DNA of 64,000 nt from Synechococcus sp. CS-1328. Lineage in GTDB: Bacteria; Cyanobacteriota; Cyanobacteriia; PCC-6307; Cyanobiaceae. Within the stretch, counting starts at the first letter, position 1. Every line of letters begins with the position of its first letter. The position numbers and the translations under genes are program-made. A model generated the notes under the pieces. It saw only the letters and a program-made list of their open reading frames with translations, was not told the origin of the DNA and searched no databases. Shown one piece after another: positions 10,124 to 19,075 of this stretch. The DNA lies in the NCBI RefSeq assembly GCF_025128095.1, contig NZ_JAHLYT010000033.1, positions 25,846 through 89,845 on the forward strand, given 5' to 3'.

Positions 10124-10198
10124 GGGAAGGGGCCGGCACGGACCCGGTCAGACTGGCATTGAGCTTAGAGAGCCTCCAGGTTCTGCGCCAGGCGGAGG

Positions 10199-10600
10199 TC
10201 AGTAGCGGGGCACGCCGGGATCCACCAGCACGCTCCAGGCGTCGATGCCGCCCCGCAGATTCCAGACCCGCTCATAGCCCTGGGTTTCCATCAACCAACA
10301 GCCGAACTGCCAGCTCCGCACGCCGGCATGACAGAGCACAACGATGTCAGCCCCCGGATCGAGCCGCTGCGGCAGCTCGGCCAGCCACTCCTGGGAGCGG
10401 CTGAGCGGCAGATGCAGCGTGGGATGGGACAACTGGGCCAGCGCCAGTTCCTGCTCCTCCCGCACGTCCACCAGCTGCAGGGGGCGTTCCGCCTGCAGCC
10501 ATTGCTGCAGCTCACTGGCGCTGAGGGAGCTCGGGCTGGCGGAGGCCATGGCGTGGGGGGTGGCGCTGGGGAGTGGGCGGTCAAGGTAAGGGCTGGGCAT
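10199..10600 (-). CDS. Rhodanese-domain protein
   Basis: A single rhodanese domain fills this 133-residue protein: LQLVDVREEQEL, then the active-site loop VLCHAGVRSW with the catalytic cysteine, then GYERVWNLRGGIDAW. Such proteins carry persulfide sulfur or act in sulfur transfer and redox sensing. ATG 10600 (MPSPYLDRP) is preferred over a longer frame. The physiological acceptor is unknown. Its start lies 28 bases from that of the divergent DUF3352 gene, so the two share an upstream region. Confidence 0.88.
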   Translation of the reverse strand: MPSPYLDRPLPSATPHAMASASPSSLSASELQQWLQAERPLQLVDVREEQELALAQLSHPTLHLPLSRSQEWLAELPQRLDPGADIVVLCHAGVRSWQFGCWLMETQGYERVWNLRGGIDAWSVLVDPGVPRY

Positions 10601-10628
10601 CAAGATGGGGCCACCTTGCGTAGGGCGC

Positions 10629-12203
10629 ATGAAGGCCCGCCCCTTCCTGGCGGTCGTGCTGTTGGTGGCGGTGTTGCTGCTGAGCCTCGGCCTGGCGGGC
10701 TGGTGGCTCGTCTGGCAGCGCAGCCCCCTCCAGCTCCAGCGTCAGCCCCTGGTGGTGCCGCTCTCGGCCCGCTTTGTGCCCCGCACCGCCCCCCTGGCCC
10801 TTTACCTGCTGGCGGATGGCAACCAACCGGTGGACTACGCCCGCGCCGTCGCCCCCACCCGCCAGCGCCGACCATCAGTCGAAGCTGTGGCGCGCCTGCG
10901 GGATGGCGCCTTCGCGGCTGCCGGAATCGACTACAGCGGGGAACTGGCCGAGTGGATCGGCCCCGAGATCAGCCTCGCCCTGCTGGAGACCGGCGCCGAT
11001 CGCGGCGACACCGGCTGGCTGCTGGCCCTGCGCAGCCGTGATGACCAGGGCGCCCGCCGTTTCCTGCAGCGCTTCTGGCAGACCCGCAGCCTGGCGGGCA
11101 CCGACCTGCAGATCAGCCGCTACCGCGGCATGGGCCTGATCAGCGGCCGAGGAGCCCTGCTGGGTCAGGAGCCCGCCCCCCTGGCCACGGCCCTGATCGA
11201 CGATGACCTGGTGCTGATCGGATCGGGCCGCGGCGTGCTGGAGCAGGCGCTCGACGTCTCCCAGATCGACGAACTCAACCAGGCCGCCAGTTCCCGCTTT
11301 CAGCAGCAGCTGCAACAGCTTGAACGGGGCGTGGTTGTGGTGCAGGCCCGACCCGACGCTCTGCAGCGCTGGCTGGGCCTGCCGGCCTCCCTCGCCGATG
11401 ACAGCCAGGTGACGGATCTGGTGGCCGCCCTGCGGCCCGAGGGCACCGATCTGGTGGTGGATGCCCTGTTGGGCTGGAAGGAGCCTGGCCTGCAGCTCGA
11501 TCCGGCCGAACCGGAGGGGCCCCTGAGCCAGCTGCGGGGCTCCTCGCGCCAGCTGATGCTTCTGCAGAACCCAGCCAGCCTGCTGGCCTCACCGCTGGCA
11601 CCGGCGCTGGCACCCCTGGCAGGGTCGCCGGGAGTGGAGTCGTTGCCGGCCCTGGTGGCGGCCCGTGATGCCGGCCCCCTGCTCTGGAACGAGACCGCCG
11701 ATGGCTGGGTGCTGGGCACAGCGGCCGACCGACCCGCTCCCGCCGACCTGGCGGCCGATCTGGAGCGGCAGGGTCTGGTGATGGCGCCTCTGACACTCGC
11801 CTCCCGTGGTGCCGACCCGGTGCAGGTGTGGACGCGGCTGAGCCTGGCGGACGGTCGTGGCGATCGGCAGCTGCAGGCCTCCCTGGCCGGCGCCCGCAGC
11901 CAGTCCGGTGCGTGGGCCTGGTGGGGGCAGAACCTGGCAGTGCTCGACCGGCAGCAGTCGGCTCGGGGGCTGCCCCATGCTCGCCTCGAGCAGTTGGCTG
12001 CCCTGGCGATGCCCTCGGCCCCATTGCAGCGGGCCATGGCCGCCGCTCCGGCCCGCGACTGGATCGAGGGCTGGCAGCCCTGGCGACTCCTCTCCGGTCT
12101 GGCCGGCAGCCGCCTGAGCGAACCGGTGCAGGGGGCCTCGTTCGCGGCCCAGCCCGACGGTGAAGCGCTGCACCTGCGCGCCCGCCTGGAGCTGGCCGGA
12201 TGA
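10629..12203 (+). CDS. DUF3352 membrane-anchored protein
   Basis: The 524-residue protein begins with a basic N-terminus and one transmembrane helix (about residues 5-28, ending GWWLVWQ), followed by a large extracytoplasmic or lumenal domain of the cyanobacterial DUF3352 type (PLALYLLADGNQP, then repeated scoring of WIGPEISLALLE and DDLVLIGSG). The family is common in cyanobacteria and of unknown function. I took ATG 10629 (MKARPF) as the start. Its stop overlaps the sixA start by four bases (ATGA), so the two are translationally coupled. Confidence 0.82.
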   Translation: MKARPFLAVVLLVAVLLLSLGLAGWWLVWQRSPLQLQRQPLVVPLSARFVPRTAPLALYLLADGNQPVDYARAVAPTRQRRPSVEAVARLRDGAFAAAGIDYSGELAEWIGPEISLALLETGADRGDTGWLLALRSRDDQGARRFLQRFWQTRSLAGTDLQISRYRGMGLISGRGALLGQEPAPLATALIDDDLVLIGSGRGVLEQALDVSQIDELNQAASSRFQQQLQQLERGVVVVQARPDALQRWLGLPASLADDSQVTDLVAALRPEGTDLVVDALLGWKEPGLQLDPAEPEGPLSQLRGSSRQLMLLQNPASLLASPLAPALAPLAGSPGVESLPALVAARDAGPLLWNETADGWVLGTAADRPAPADLAADLERQGLVMAPLTLASRGADPVQVWTRLSLADGRGDRQLQASLAGARSQSGAWAWWGQNLAVLDRQQSARGLPHARLEQLAALAMPSAPLQRAMAAAPARDWIEGWQPWRLLSGLAGSRLSEPVQGASFAAQPDGEALHLRARLELAG

Positions 12204-12712
12204 GTAAAGGGCGAGAACTGCTGCTGCTTCGCCACGGCATCGCCGAGGACCGTGCGCCGGACCGACCAGACGCGGGGCGCGGCCTCACCCCCCGGGGCGA
12301 TCGCCGCACCCGCGCCGTGGTGGAGCGCCTCTGCGCCCTGGATCTGGGCTGCGAGCTGCTGATCACCAGCCCGCTGCTGCGCGCCCGTCAGACCGCCGCC
12401 ATCGCCGCCGGTCTGGGCCTGGCGCCGCAGCCGCTGGAGGCGCCCGAACTGGCCCCGGAGGCCGATGCCGCACCCCTGCTGGAGCGCTGCCTGGCTGGCG
12501 ATGGCAAACTGCCCGCCTGGCGCCGGCTGGGTCTGGTGGGCCATGAGCCCGACCTCAGCGCCCTGGTGTCCCGGCTGATCGGCGCACCCCTGGAAGCACT
12601 GGAGCTGCGCAAGGCCGGCGTGATCCTGCTGGCCCTGCCGTCCCGGGGACTGCCCTGGGGCCGCAGCGGTCTGAGGCTGCTGCTCTCGCCCCGCTGCCTG
12701 CTGGCGTCCTGA
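12200..12712 (+). CDS. sixA: Phosphohistidine phosphatase SixA-like
   Basis: This 170-residue member of the histidine phosphatase superfamily carries the RHG motif with nucleophile His12 (LLRHGIAED), the arginine in SPLLRARQTA and a second histidine in VGHEPDL. SixA removes phosphate from His-containing phosphotransfer domains; cyanobacterial homologues are mostly uncharacterised. It is coupled to the DUF3352 gene by an ATGA overlap. Confidence 0.88.
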   Translation: MSKGRELLLLRHGIAEDRAPDRPDAGRGLTPRGDRRTRAVVERLCALDLGCELLITSPLLRARQTAAIAAGLGLAPQPLEAPELAPEADAAPLLERCLAGDGKLPAWRRLGLVGHEPDLSALVSRLIGAPLEALELRKAGVILLALPSRGLPWGRSGLRLLLSPRCLLAS

Positions 12713-12772
12713 GCTTCCCCTGGTGGGATGCACTACGGCGCACCCCAGCCGCTGGCCGTAGGGTCTGCAGCA

Positions 12773-13939
12773 ATGGAATGCCTTGGCACGGTGGATCCGT
12801 CTTCCTCTTCTCCTCCCTTCCGTCCGGGTCTGGAGGGCGTACCGGCCACCCAGTCGGCGATCTGCGATATCGACGGACAGCGGGGCCTGCTCACCTACCG
12901 CGGCTACGACGTGGATGAGCTGGCGGATCGCAGCAGTTTCCTCGAGACGGCCTACCTGCTGATCTGGGGAGACCTGCCCACGGCCTCCCAGCTCAACTCG
13001 TTTGAGCATGAGGTGCAGATGCACCGCCGGGTGAGCTTCCGCATCCGGGACATGATGAAGTGCTTCCCGGCCACCGGCCATCCGATGGACGCGCTGCAGT
13101 CGAGCGCAGCCTCGCTGGGGCTCTTCTATTCCCGCCGTGCCCTCGACAACCCCGAGTACATCTTCGAGGCGGTGGTCCGGCTGATCGCCAAGATCCCCAC
13201 GATGGTGGCGGCGTTCCAGCTGATCCGCAAAGGGCAGGATCCGATCCAGCCCCGCGACGATCTCTCCTACGCCGCCAACTTCCTCTACATGCTCACCGAG
13301 CGGGAGCCCGATCCCCTGGCGGCCCGCATCTTCGATGCCTGCCTGATCCTGCACGCCGAGCACAGCCTCAACGCCAGCACCTTCAGTGCCCGCGTCACCG
13401 CCAGCACCCTCACTGATCCCTACGCCGTGGTGGCCTCGGCCGTTGGCACCCTGGCCGGCCCCCTGCATGGCGGTGCCAACGAGGACGTGCTGGCCATGCT
13501 GGAGGCGATCGGCAGCGCCGACCAGGTGGAGCCCTGGCTGGATCGGGCAATTGCCGAGAAGCAGAAGATCATGGGCTTCGGCCACCGCGAATACAAGGTG
13601 AAGGACCCGCGTGCGGTGATCCTGCAGAGACTGGCCGAAGATCTGTTCGATCGGTTCGGCCACGACCCCCTCTACGACCTGGCCCGCCAGCTGGAGGACG
13701 CCGCCGCCGTGCGGCTGGGTCCGAAGGGCATCTATCCGAATGTGGACTTCTATTCCGGCCTGGTGTACCGCAAGCTCGGCATCCCCCGCGATCTGTTCAC
13801 CCCGATCTTCGCGATCGCCCGCACCGCCGGCTGGCTGGCCCACTGGAAGGAACAACTGGGTGCCAATCGCATTTACCGTCCCACCCAGATCTACACAGGC
13901 ACCAGCGGTCGCAGCTGGGCGCCCCTGGAGGGCCGCTGA
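12773..13939 (+). CDS. gltA: Citrate synthase
   Basis: GltA condenses acetyl-CoA and oxaloacetate. The three catalytic residues are visible: His232 (AGPLHGGANE), His271 (GFGHREYK) and Asp325 (NVDFYSG). The 388-residue length fits the short type II-like citrate synthases. ATG 12773 is chosen (MECLGTVDP); a longer frame from 12728 adds non-conserved residues. It precedes ndhA on the same strand, an order I recognise from picocyanobacteria. Confidence 0.96.
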   Translation: MECLGTVDPSSSSPPFRPGLEGVPATQSAICDIDGQRGLLTYRGYDVDELADRSSFLETAYLLIWGDLPTASQLNSFEHEVQMHRRVSFRIRDMMKCFPATGHPMDALQSSAASLGLFYSRRALDNPEYIFEAVVRLIAKIPTMVAAFQLIRKGQDPIQPRDDLSYAANFLYMLTEREPDPLAARIFDACLILHAEHSLNASTFSARVTASTLTDPYAVVASAVGTLAGPLHGGANEDVLAMLEAIGSADQVEPWLDRAIAEKQKIMGFGHREYKVKDPRAVILQRLAEDLFDRFGHDPLYDLARQLEDAAAVRLGPKGIYPNVDFYSGLVYRKLGIPRDLFTPIFAIARTAGWLAHWKEQLGANRIYRPTQIYTGTSGRSWAPLEGR

Positions 13940-14024
13940 TCGCGCTTTTGCAGCGATTGCACCGTCTGCCTGATCGTCCGCCTAAGTTGCCCCCACTGCC
14001 GCCGCGCCCCTTGCCGCCCTCCGC

Positions 14025-15194
14025 ATGGTGACCTCCACCATCTCCTCCTTCGCAGCGGTCGCCACGGCGGCGACCGTCAGTCCCGGCCTCGATCTGGAGG
14101 CCAGCTTCACCGACGTGATGCAGGGCCTCGGCCTCAGTGCTGGTGCGGCCCGTCTGCTCTGGCTGCCCCTGCCGATGCTGCTGGTGCTGGTGGCCGCCGT
14201 GGTGGGAGTACTGGTGAGCGTCTGGCTCGAGCGCAAGATCTCCGCCGCCGTGCAGCAGCGCATCGGCCCGGAATATGCCGGCGCCCTCGGGGTGCTGCAG
14301 CCGATCGCCGACGGCCTCAAGCTCGTGTTCAAGGAGGACATCATTCCGGCCCGGGCCGATGGCCTGCTCTTCACCATCGGGCCTGTGCTGGTGGTGATTC
14401 CCGTGATCCTCAGCTGGCTGGTGGTGCCCTTCGGCCAGCACCTGGTGATCAGCAACGTCGGGATCGGCATCTTCCTGTGGATCTCCCTCAGCAGCATCCA
14501 GCCGATCGGCCTGCTGATGAGCGGCTATGCCAGCAACAACAAGTATTCCCTGCTCGGCGGCCTGCGAGCGGCGGCCCAGTCGATCAGCTACGAGATTCCC
14601 CTGGCCCTGGCGGTGCTGGCGGTGGTGATGATGAGCAACTCGCTCAGCACCGTCGACATCGTCGACCAGCAGACCGGCGCCGGCATTCTCAGCTGGAACA
14701 TCTGGCGCCAGCCGGTGGGTTTTCTGATCTTCTGGATCTGTGCCCTGGCCGAATGCGAGCGCTTGCCCTTTGACCTGCCGGAGGCCGAAGAGGAGCTGGT
14801 GGCCGGCTACCAGACCGAATACTCCGGCATGAAGTTCGCCCTCTTCTATCTGGGCAGCTACATCAACCTCGTGCTCTCGGCCCTGCTGGTCTCGGTGCTG
14901 TATCTGGGTGGATGGGGCTTTCCAGTCCCGGTCGAGTGGTTGGCCGGCGCCATCGGCCAGTCTGTCGATGCCCCGGTGGTGCAGGTGATCACCGGCGCCA
15001 CCGGCATCGTGATGACCGTGCTCAAGGCCTACCTTCTGGTCTTCCTGGCGATCCTGTTGCGCTGGACCACCCCGCGGGTGCGGATCGACCAGCTGCTGGA
15101 TCTCGGCTGGAAGTTCCTGCTGCCGATCGCCCTGGTGAACCTGCTGGTCACCGCTGCCCTGAAGCTGGCCTTCCCGATGGCCTTCGGCGGCTGA
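14025..15194 (+). CDS. ndhA: NAD(P)H-quinone oxidoreductase subunit 1 (NdhA)
   Basis: NdhA is the membrane subunit of NDH-1 that forms part of the quinone-binding cavity next to the hydrophilic arm. The 389 residues include about eight hydrophobic helices and the conserved stretches [32 protein letters not shown] ([13 protein letters not shown]) and [20 protein letters not shown]. It heads the ndhA-ndhI-ndhG-ndhE cluster; ndhI follows after 95 bases. Confidence 0.97.
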   Translation: MVTSTISSFAAVATAATVSPGLDLEASFTDVMQGLGLSAGAARLLWLPLPMLLVLVAAVVGVLVSVWLERKISAAVQQRIGPEYAGALGVLQPIADGLKLVFKEDIIPARADGLLFTIGPVLVVIPVILSWLVVPFGQHLVISNVGIGIFLWISLSSIQPIGLLMSGYASNNKYSLLGGLRAAAQSISYEIPLALAVLAVVMMSNSLSTVDIVDQQTGAGILSWNIWRQPVGFLIFWICALAECERLPFDLPEAEEELVAGYQTEYSGMKFALFYLGSYINLVLSALLVSVLYLGGWGFPVPVEWLAGAIGQSVDAPVVQVITGATGIVMTVLKAYLLVFLAILLRWTTPRVRIDQLLDLGWKFLLPIALVNLLVTAALKLAFPMAFGG

Positions 15195-15289
15195 ACCTGC
15201 CGGGTTCGACTTGGTCGACGGTTTTTTGCTGAGGCGGCCATCATGGTGCGCAGCCTGTTTCCCTTTCCAGCTCCCTCGCTCTCCGGTTC

Positions 15290-15919
15290 ATGTTCGGCTT
15301 CCTCAAGAAGGTCACTGACTACACGCGCGATGCAGTGGGCGCCGCCCAGTACATGACCCAGGGCCTGGCGGTCACCTTTGACCACCTGCGCCGGCGCCCG
15401 ATCACGGTTCAGTACCCCTACGAGAAGCTGATCCCGTCGGAGCGCTACCGGGGCCGTATCCACTACGAGTTCGACAAGTGCATCTCATGCGAGGTGTGCG
15501 TGCGCGTCTGCCCGATCAACCTGCCGGTGGTGGACTGGGTGATGAACAAAGCCACCAAGAAGAAGGAACTGCGCAACTATTCGATCGATTTCGGGGTGTG
15601 CATTTTCTGCGGCAACTGCGTCGAGTATTGCCCCACCAATTGCCTGTCGATGACCGAGGAGTACGAGCTGTCCACCTTCGATCGTCACAGTCTCAACTAC
15701 GACAACATTGCCCTCGGACGGCTGCCCACCAGCGTCACCAGTGATCCGGCCGTGTTCGCCCTGCGCGAACTGGCCTACTTGCCTCAGGGGGTGATGGATC
15801 CCCACGATGTGCCCGCGACTGCCCCTCGGGCAGGCAAACTTCCCGAGCAGGTGCTGCAGACCCTGCCCAAGGCCGCCCCTGCAGGCGAGACCCAGGCCGA
15901 TCCCGGAGCCGCTTCCTGA
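15290..15919 (+). CDS. ndhI: NAD(P)H-quinone oxidoreductase subunit I (NdhI)
   Basis: NdhI carries the two [4Fe-4S] clusters that pass electrons to quinone. The ligands are clear: C64, C67, C70, C74 in [12 protein letters not shown] and C104, C107, C110, C114 in [12 protein letters not shown]. The protein has 209 residues with a variable C-terminal tail rich in Pro and Ala. Its stop overlaps the ndhG start (TGATG). Confidence 0.98.
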   Translation: MFGFLKKVTDYTRDAVGAAQYMTQGLAVTFDHLRRRPITVQYPYEKLIPSERYRGRIHYEFDKCISCEVCVRVCPINLPVVDWVMNKATKKKELRNYSIDFGVCIFCGNCVEYCPTNCLSMTEEYELSTFDRHSLNYDNIALGRLPTSVTSDPAVFALRELAYLPQGVMDPHDVPATAPRAGKLPEQVLQTLPKAAPAGETQADPGAAS

Positions 15920-16548
15920 TGACGATCGCTTCCACCACCCAGCAGATCTGCTTCCTGGTGCTGTCGGCCACCCTGGTGTTCGGCTCGCTCGGCGTGGTGC
16001 TGCTGCCCAACATTGTCTATTCGGCCTTTCTGCTCGGCGGCGTGTTCCTGTCGGTGGCTGGGCTGTATCTCATGCTCAATGCCAGCTTCGTGGCCGCTGC
16101 CCAGGTGCTGGTCTACGTGGGTGCCGTCAATGTGCTGATCCTGTTCGCGATCATGCTGGTCAACAAGCAGGAGACCCTCGCCGCCATTCCCGGTCTGCTG
16201 CTCCGTCGCATCCTCTCCGGTGCCGTCTGCGCTGGACTGTTCCTGCTCCTGGTGCGGGTGGCCTTCACCACCGACTGGGCCCTGCCAGGCCCCACCCCGA
16301 TCGGCGATGAGGCCACCATCCGGATTGGTGAGCACCTGTTCAGCGATTATCTGCTCCCCTTTGAGCTGGCCTCGGTGCTGCTGCTGATGGCCATGATCGG
16401 AGCGATTGTGCTGGCCCGCCGCGACGTGTTCAGCAGTGATGTGATCACCGGCGAGCCCGTCGATCAGGGCCTGATCGAAAAGTCCCGCACCCCCCTGCTG
16501 CTGGACACCAATGACCAGAAGCGTCCCATGCTGGAGAACACACCATGA
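15919..16548 (+). CDS. ndhG: NAD(P)H-quinone oxidoreductase subunit 6 (NdhG)
   Basis: NdhG is a five-helix membrane subunit of NDH-1 (NuoJ type). The 209-residue product shows the conserved [20 protein letters not shown] and [19 protein letters not shown] segments and a C-terminal [17 protein letters not shown] helix. It overlaps ndhI by one base and ndhE by four bases, so translation of the cluster is coupled. Confidence 0.96.
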   Translation: MTIASTTQQICFLVLSATLVFGSLGVVLLPNIVYSAFLLGGVFLSVAGLYLMLNASFVAAAQVLVYVGAVNVLILFAIMLVNKQETLAAIPGLLLRRILSGAVCAGLFLLLVRVAFTTDWALPGPTPIGDEATIRIGEHLFSDYLLPFELASVLLLMAMIGAIVLARRDVFSSDVITGEPVDQGLIEKSRTPLLLDTNDQKRPMLENTP

Positions 16549-16874
16549 GCCCTGATCTGCCCAGCCCCATCCCCCTGCAGGCCTATCTGGTGCTGGCAGC
16601 CATCCTGTTCTGCACCGGGGTGTGGGGGTTGATCAACAGCCGCAACGCTGTGCGCGTGCTGATGAGCATCGAGCTGATGCTCAATGCCGTGAACATCAAT
16701 CTGATGGCCTTCTCGACCTACCTGGATGGCCAGTTGATCCGAGGCCAGGTGTTCACCATTTTCGTGATCACCGTGGCCGCCGCCGAGGCTGCCGTGGGTC
16801 TGGCCATCCTCCTGTCCCTCTATCGCAACCGCGAAACCGTGGACATGGAGCGTTTCAACCTGCTGCGCTGGTAG
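16545..16874 (+). CDS. ndhE: NAD(P)H-quinone oxidoreductase subunit 4L (NdhE)
   Basis: NdhE (NuoK type) is a three-helix subunit; the 109 residues contain the conserved [18 protein letters not shown] segment, with the membrane-embedded glutamate of the proton path, and [15 protein letters not shown] with the second glutamate. It overlaps ndhG by ATGA and is followed after 15 bases by nadK. Confidence 0.97.
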   Translation: MSPDLPSPIPLQAYLVLAAILFCTGVWGLINSRNAVRVLMSIELMLNAVNINLMAFSTYLDGQLIRGQVFTIFVITVAAAEAAVGLAILLSLYRNRETVDMERFNLLRW

Positions 16875-16889
16875 GTCGGTCCCCCGGCC

Positions 16890-17840
16890 ATGCTGATCGA
16901 ACGGGTCTGGCTGATCGTGCGCTCCGGCAGCCAGGCGTCCCAGCGGCAGGCTCGCCGCTGCGTCGCCGATCTCAAGGCGCTCGGGGTGGACGTGATCGTC
17001 GCCGTGAGCGGCCTCAGCTCCAATCCCTTCCCCGGCCTGCTGGCGACGGAACCACGCCTGCCGGATCTCGCCCTGGTGCTTGGCGGTGATGGCACCGTGC
17101 TCGGTGCAGCCCGCCATCTGGCCCGTCACAACGTGCCGATCCTCAGTTTCAACGTGGGCGGGCACCTGGGCTTCCTCACCCATGATCCGCGGCTGATGCG
17201 GCTCAGCGCCAGTGGCGCCCAGCCATCCGATCCGGCGGACAGCCTGTGGCAGCGCCTGCACGACGACCGTTTCGCCCTGGAGCGTCGCCTGATGCTGGAG
17301 GCCCAGGTCGATCGCGGCGATGGGGTGCTTCTCGGCGACGACAGCGATGGCGCCCACTGCGCCCTGAACGATTTCTACCTGCGACCCTGCCTCGATGAGC
17401 TGTCGCCCACCTGTGTGCTCGAAATGGAAATCGACGGCGAGGTGGTGGACCAGTACCGCGGCGATGGCCTGATCATCGCCACCCCCACCGGCTCCACGGG
17501 ATACGCCATGGCGGCGGGTGGACCGATCCTCCATCCGGGCATCGAGGCGATCGTGATCACGCCGATCTGCCCCATGAGCCTCTCCAGCCGGGCGGTGGTT
17601 GTGCCACCGCGAGCGCGACTGATCGTCTGGCCCCTGGGGGAGAGCAGCCGCCGCGTCAAGCTCTGGAAAGATGGCGCCCACGCCACCGAACTGGAGCCGG
17701 GCGATCGCTGCATCGTGCAGCGCAGTCCGCACCCGGCCCTGTTCGTGATCCTCGAGCAGAGCCCCTCCTATTACCGCACCCTCACCCGCAAACTCCACTG
17801 GGCCGGCAGCCTCAATGGAGCCGAAGCCGGGCCCAACTGA
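16890..17840 (+). CDS. nadK: NAD kinase
   Basis: NadK phosphorylates NAD to NADP. The 316-residue protein has the GGDG motif at residues 65-68 ([10 protein letters not shown]), the [10 protein letters not shown] segment and the glycine-rich [15 protein letters not shown] binding region. It sits directly after ndhE, an association seen in picocyanobacteria that links NADP supply to NDH-1 genes. Most cyanobacteria have two NadK paralogues; I cannot tell which this is. Confidence 0.95.
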   Translation: MLIERVWLIVRSGSQASQRQARRCVADLKALGVDVIVAVSGLSSNPFPGLLATEPRLPDLALVLGGDGTVLGAARHLARHNVPILSFNVGGHLGFLTHDPRLMRLSASGAQPSDPADSLWQRLHDDRFALERRLMLEAQVDRGDGVLLGDDSDGAHCALNDFYLRPCLDELSPTCVLEMEIDGEVVDQYRGDGLIIATPTGSTGYAMAAGGPILHPGIEAIVITPICPMSLSSRAVVVPPRARLIVWPLGESSRRVKLWKDGAHATELEPGDRCIVQRSPHPALFVILEQSPSYYRTLTRKLHWAGSLNGAEAGPN

Positions 17841-17893
17841 GGCCGGCCCACAATGGCGGCAGCGATCCGGCGCCACGCCAGCGCCCTGCAGCC

Positions 17894-18517
17894 ATGGCCC
17901 TGGAAATCGAGCGCCGCTTTCTCGTGCGGGGCAATCAGTGGCGGTCGCGGGTGCGCTGGAGTGAACAGCTGGCCCAGGGGTACCTGGTGAGCCGGGAGGA
18001 TGGCTTCACCCTGCGCGTGCGCCTCGCCGATCAGGATCGCGCCTGGCTCACCCTCAAGGCAGCGGTGCCATCTGGCGCGGTGTCATCCGGTGCCATGTCA
18101 TCTGAGGCACCGTTGTCGGAGGCAGCGTTATCTGAGGCAGCGTTATCGGAGGCCGTGCGGACTCCATCGGAAGACGCTGCCACCGTTCCCTTGATCCGCC
18201 AGGAATTCGAATACACGATTCCGAGGGCGGATGGCGAGGCCCTGCTGGCCCAGGCGCCAAACCAGCTGATCAAGCGGCGCTATGGCCTGGATCTGCCCGG
18301 GGGCGACTGGGTGCTGGATGTGTTTGAGGGGGCCAATGCTCCACTGATGGTGGCCGAAGTGGAGCTGCCCGACGCAACGGCAGCGGTGGTGGTGCCCCCC
18401 TGGTGCGGAACCGAAATCAGCGGCCGCCACGACCTCAGCAACGCCGCCCTGGCCAGGCATCCCCTCGCCTCCTGGCCCACCGCGGAGCGTGCCGCGCTGC
18501 TGGGATGCCTGGATTAG
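17894..18517 (+). CDS. CYTH-domain protein with a repeat insert
   Basis: The N-terminal signature EIERRFLV at residues 4-11 marks the CYTH/triphosphate tunnel metalloenzyme fold; acidic and basic strand motifs follow (TLRVRLAD, WLTLKA, RQEFEYTIP, LIKRRYGL, WVLDVFEG, AEVELP). Relatives hydrolyse inorganic triphosphate or make cyclic nucleotides; the substrate here is not evident. The 207 residues exceed the typical size of about 160 because about 35-40 residues of Ala/Ser/Glu-rich pentapeptides are inserted after WLTLKA (bases 18064-18153 and a short flank). It follows nadK by 53 bases. Confidence 0.85.
   Translation: MALEIERRFLVRGNQWRSRVRWSEQLAQGYLVSREDGFTLRVRLADQDRAWLTLKAAVPSGAVSSGAMSSEAPLSEAALSEAALSEAVRTPSEDAATVPLIRQEFEYTIPRADGEALLAQAPNQLIKRRYGLDLPGGDWVLDVFEGANAPLMVAEVELPDATAAVVVPPWCGTEISGRHDLSNAALARHPLASWPTAERAALLGCLD
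18064..18153 (+). repeat. Six 15-bp tandem repeats inside the CYTH gene
   Basis: Consecutive 15-base units run from 18064 to 18153; the last two (AGCGTTATCTGAGGC at 18124-18138 and its one-base variant at 18139-18153) are almost identical and the earlier ones are progressively degenerate. They encode the pentapeptide series ending ALSEA ALSEA. Confidence 0.9.
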
Positions 18518-18662
18518 CCCCAGGCTCAAGCCGTCGTTGTCCGAACAGCAGCAATAGATACGGTTTCCCAATCAGTCGCGGCGGCGCAAACGGCCCAATC
18601 AGGGCCAGCGGCGCCGTAATCTCCAAGTCGAAAGAAATTCAGCACATTCAGGGGGACTGCCG

Positions 18663-18824
18663 GTGACCGGCCTCTACGACCACCAAGGTGTGTTGCGGGT
18701 CTCTGGCGACCTGGAGGATTGCCTGGCATACGCCGAGCTGTTCGGCTTTGATCAGGAGAGCTTCAGCCTCGTTCCCCTGGTGGGCGAGGTGCAAGGCCGT
18801 TCCCATCCAGGGAACAGCAATTGA
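18663..18824 (+). CDS. Possible small conserved protein, 53 residues
   Basis: A GTG at 18663 opens a 53-codon frame with a gene-like translation: TGLYDHQGVLRVSGD, LEDCLAYAELFGFDQE and SFSLVPLVGE. The CLAYAELF segment and acidic composition look like a small globular cyanobacterial protein rather than random GC-rich translation. A GGGGG run lies about 10 bases upstream as a possible ribosome binding site. Its 3' end overlaps the 3' end of the opposite pedR gene by 62 bases. Function unknown; the call rests on composition only. Confidence 0.45.
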   Translation: MTGLYDHQGVLRVSGDLEDCLAYAELFGFDQESFSLVPLVGEVQGRSHPGNSN

Positions 18825-19059
18825 AGCCATCGCGGCAGATCTTGCCGTTGTCCATGGCCCAGTTCAGCAGGGCCACCCGGTTCTTCACACCGGTCTTGGT
18901 GAAGATGTTGCTGACATGATTATCAACGGTGCGCTTGCTGATCATCAGCCGATCGGCGATTTCCTGGTTGGTCAGACCTTGCGCCACCAGCTCAATAATC
19001 TCCAGTTCGCGCTCTGAAAGCGCGGCCATCGGCGGACCCGGGCTGTGACTCCACTCCAT
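18763..19059 (-). CDS. pedR: PedR-like LuxR-type redox-responsive regulator
   Basis: The 98-residue protein is a small LuxR/NarL-type helix-turn-helix regulator (LSERELEIIELVAQGLTNQE, then ISKRTVDNHVSNIFTKTG, residues about 14-62) followed by NWAMDNGKICRDGFNCC. The cysteines C75, C81 and C82 and this C-terminal motif match PedR, which in Synechocystis senses photosynthetic electron transport through thioredoxin and controls light-responsive genes. I chose ATG 19059, preceded by GGAG; the longer frame to 19458 is antisense to the MetF-like gene. Confidence 0.88.
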   Translation of the reverse strand: MEWSHSPGPPMAALSERELEIIELVAQGLTNQEIADRLMISKRTVDNHVSNIFTKTGVKNRVALLNWAMDNGKICRDGFNCCSLDGNGLAPRPPGERG

Positions 19060-19075
19060 CCGACCGCTCCGGTGC

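Noticed and set aside
10124..10198. CIRCE operator before hrcA
   Set aside because: I looked for TTAGCACTC and GAGTGCTAA around the hrcA start and found neither.
11300..13855. 851-codon open frame on the minus strand
   Set aside because: It lies opposite DUF3352, sixA and gltA, all of which have clear families. Long antisense frames are expected when third codon positions are GC-rich; the translation is low-complexity with no domain.
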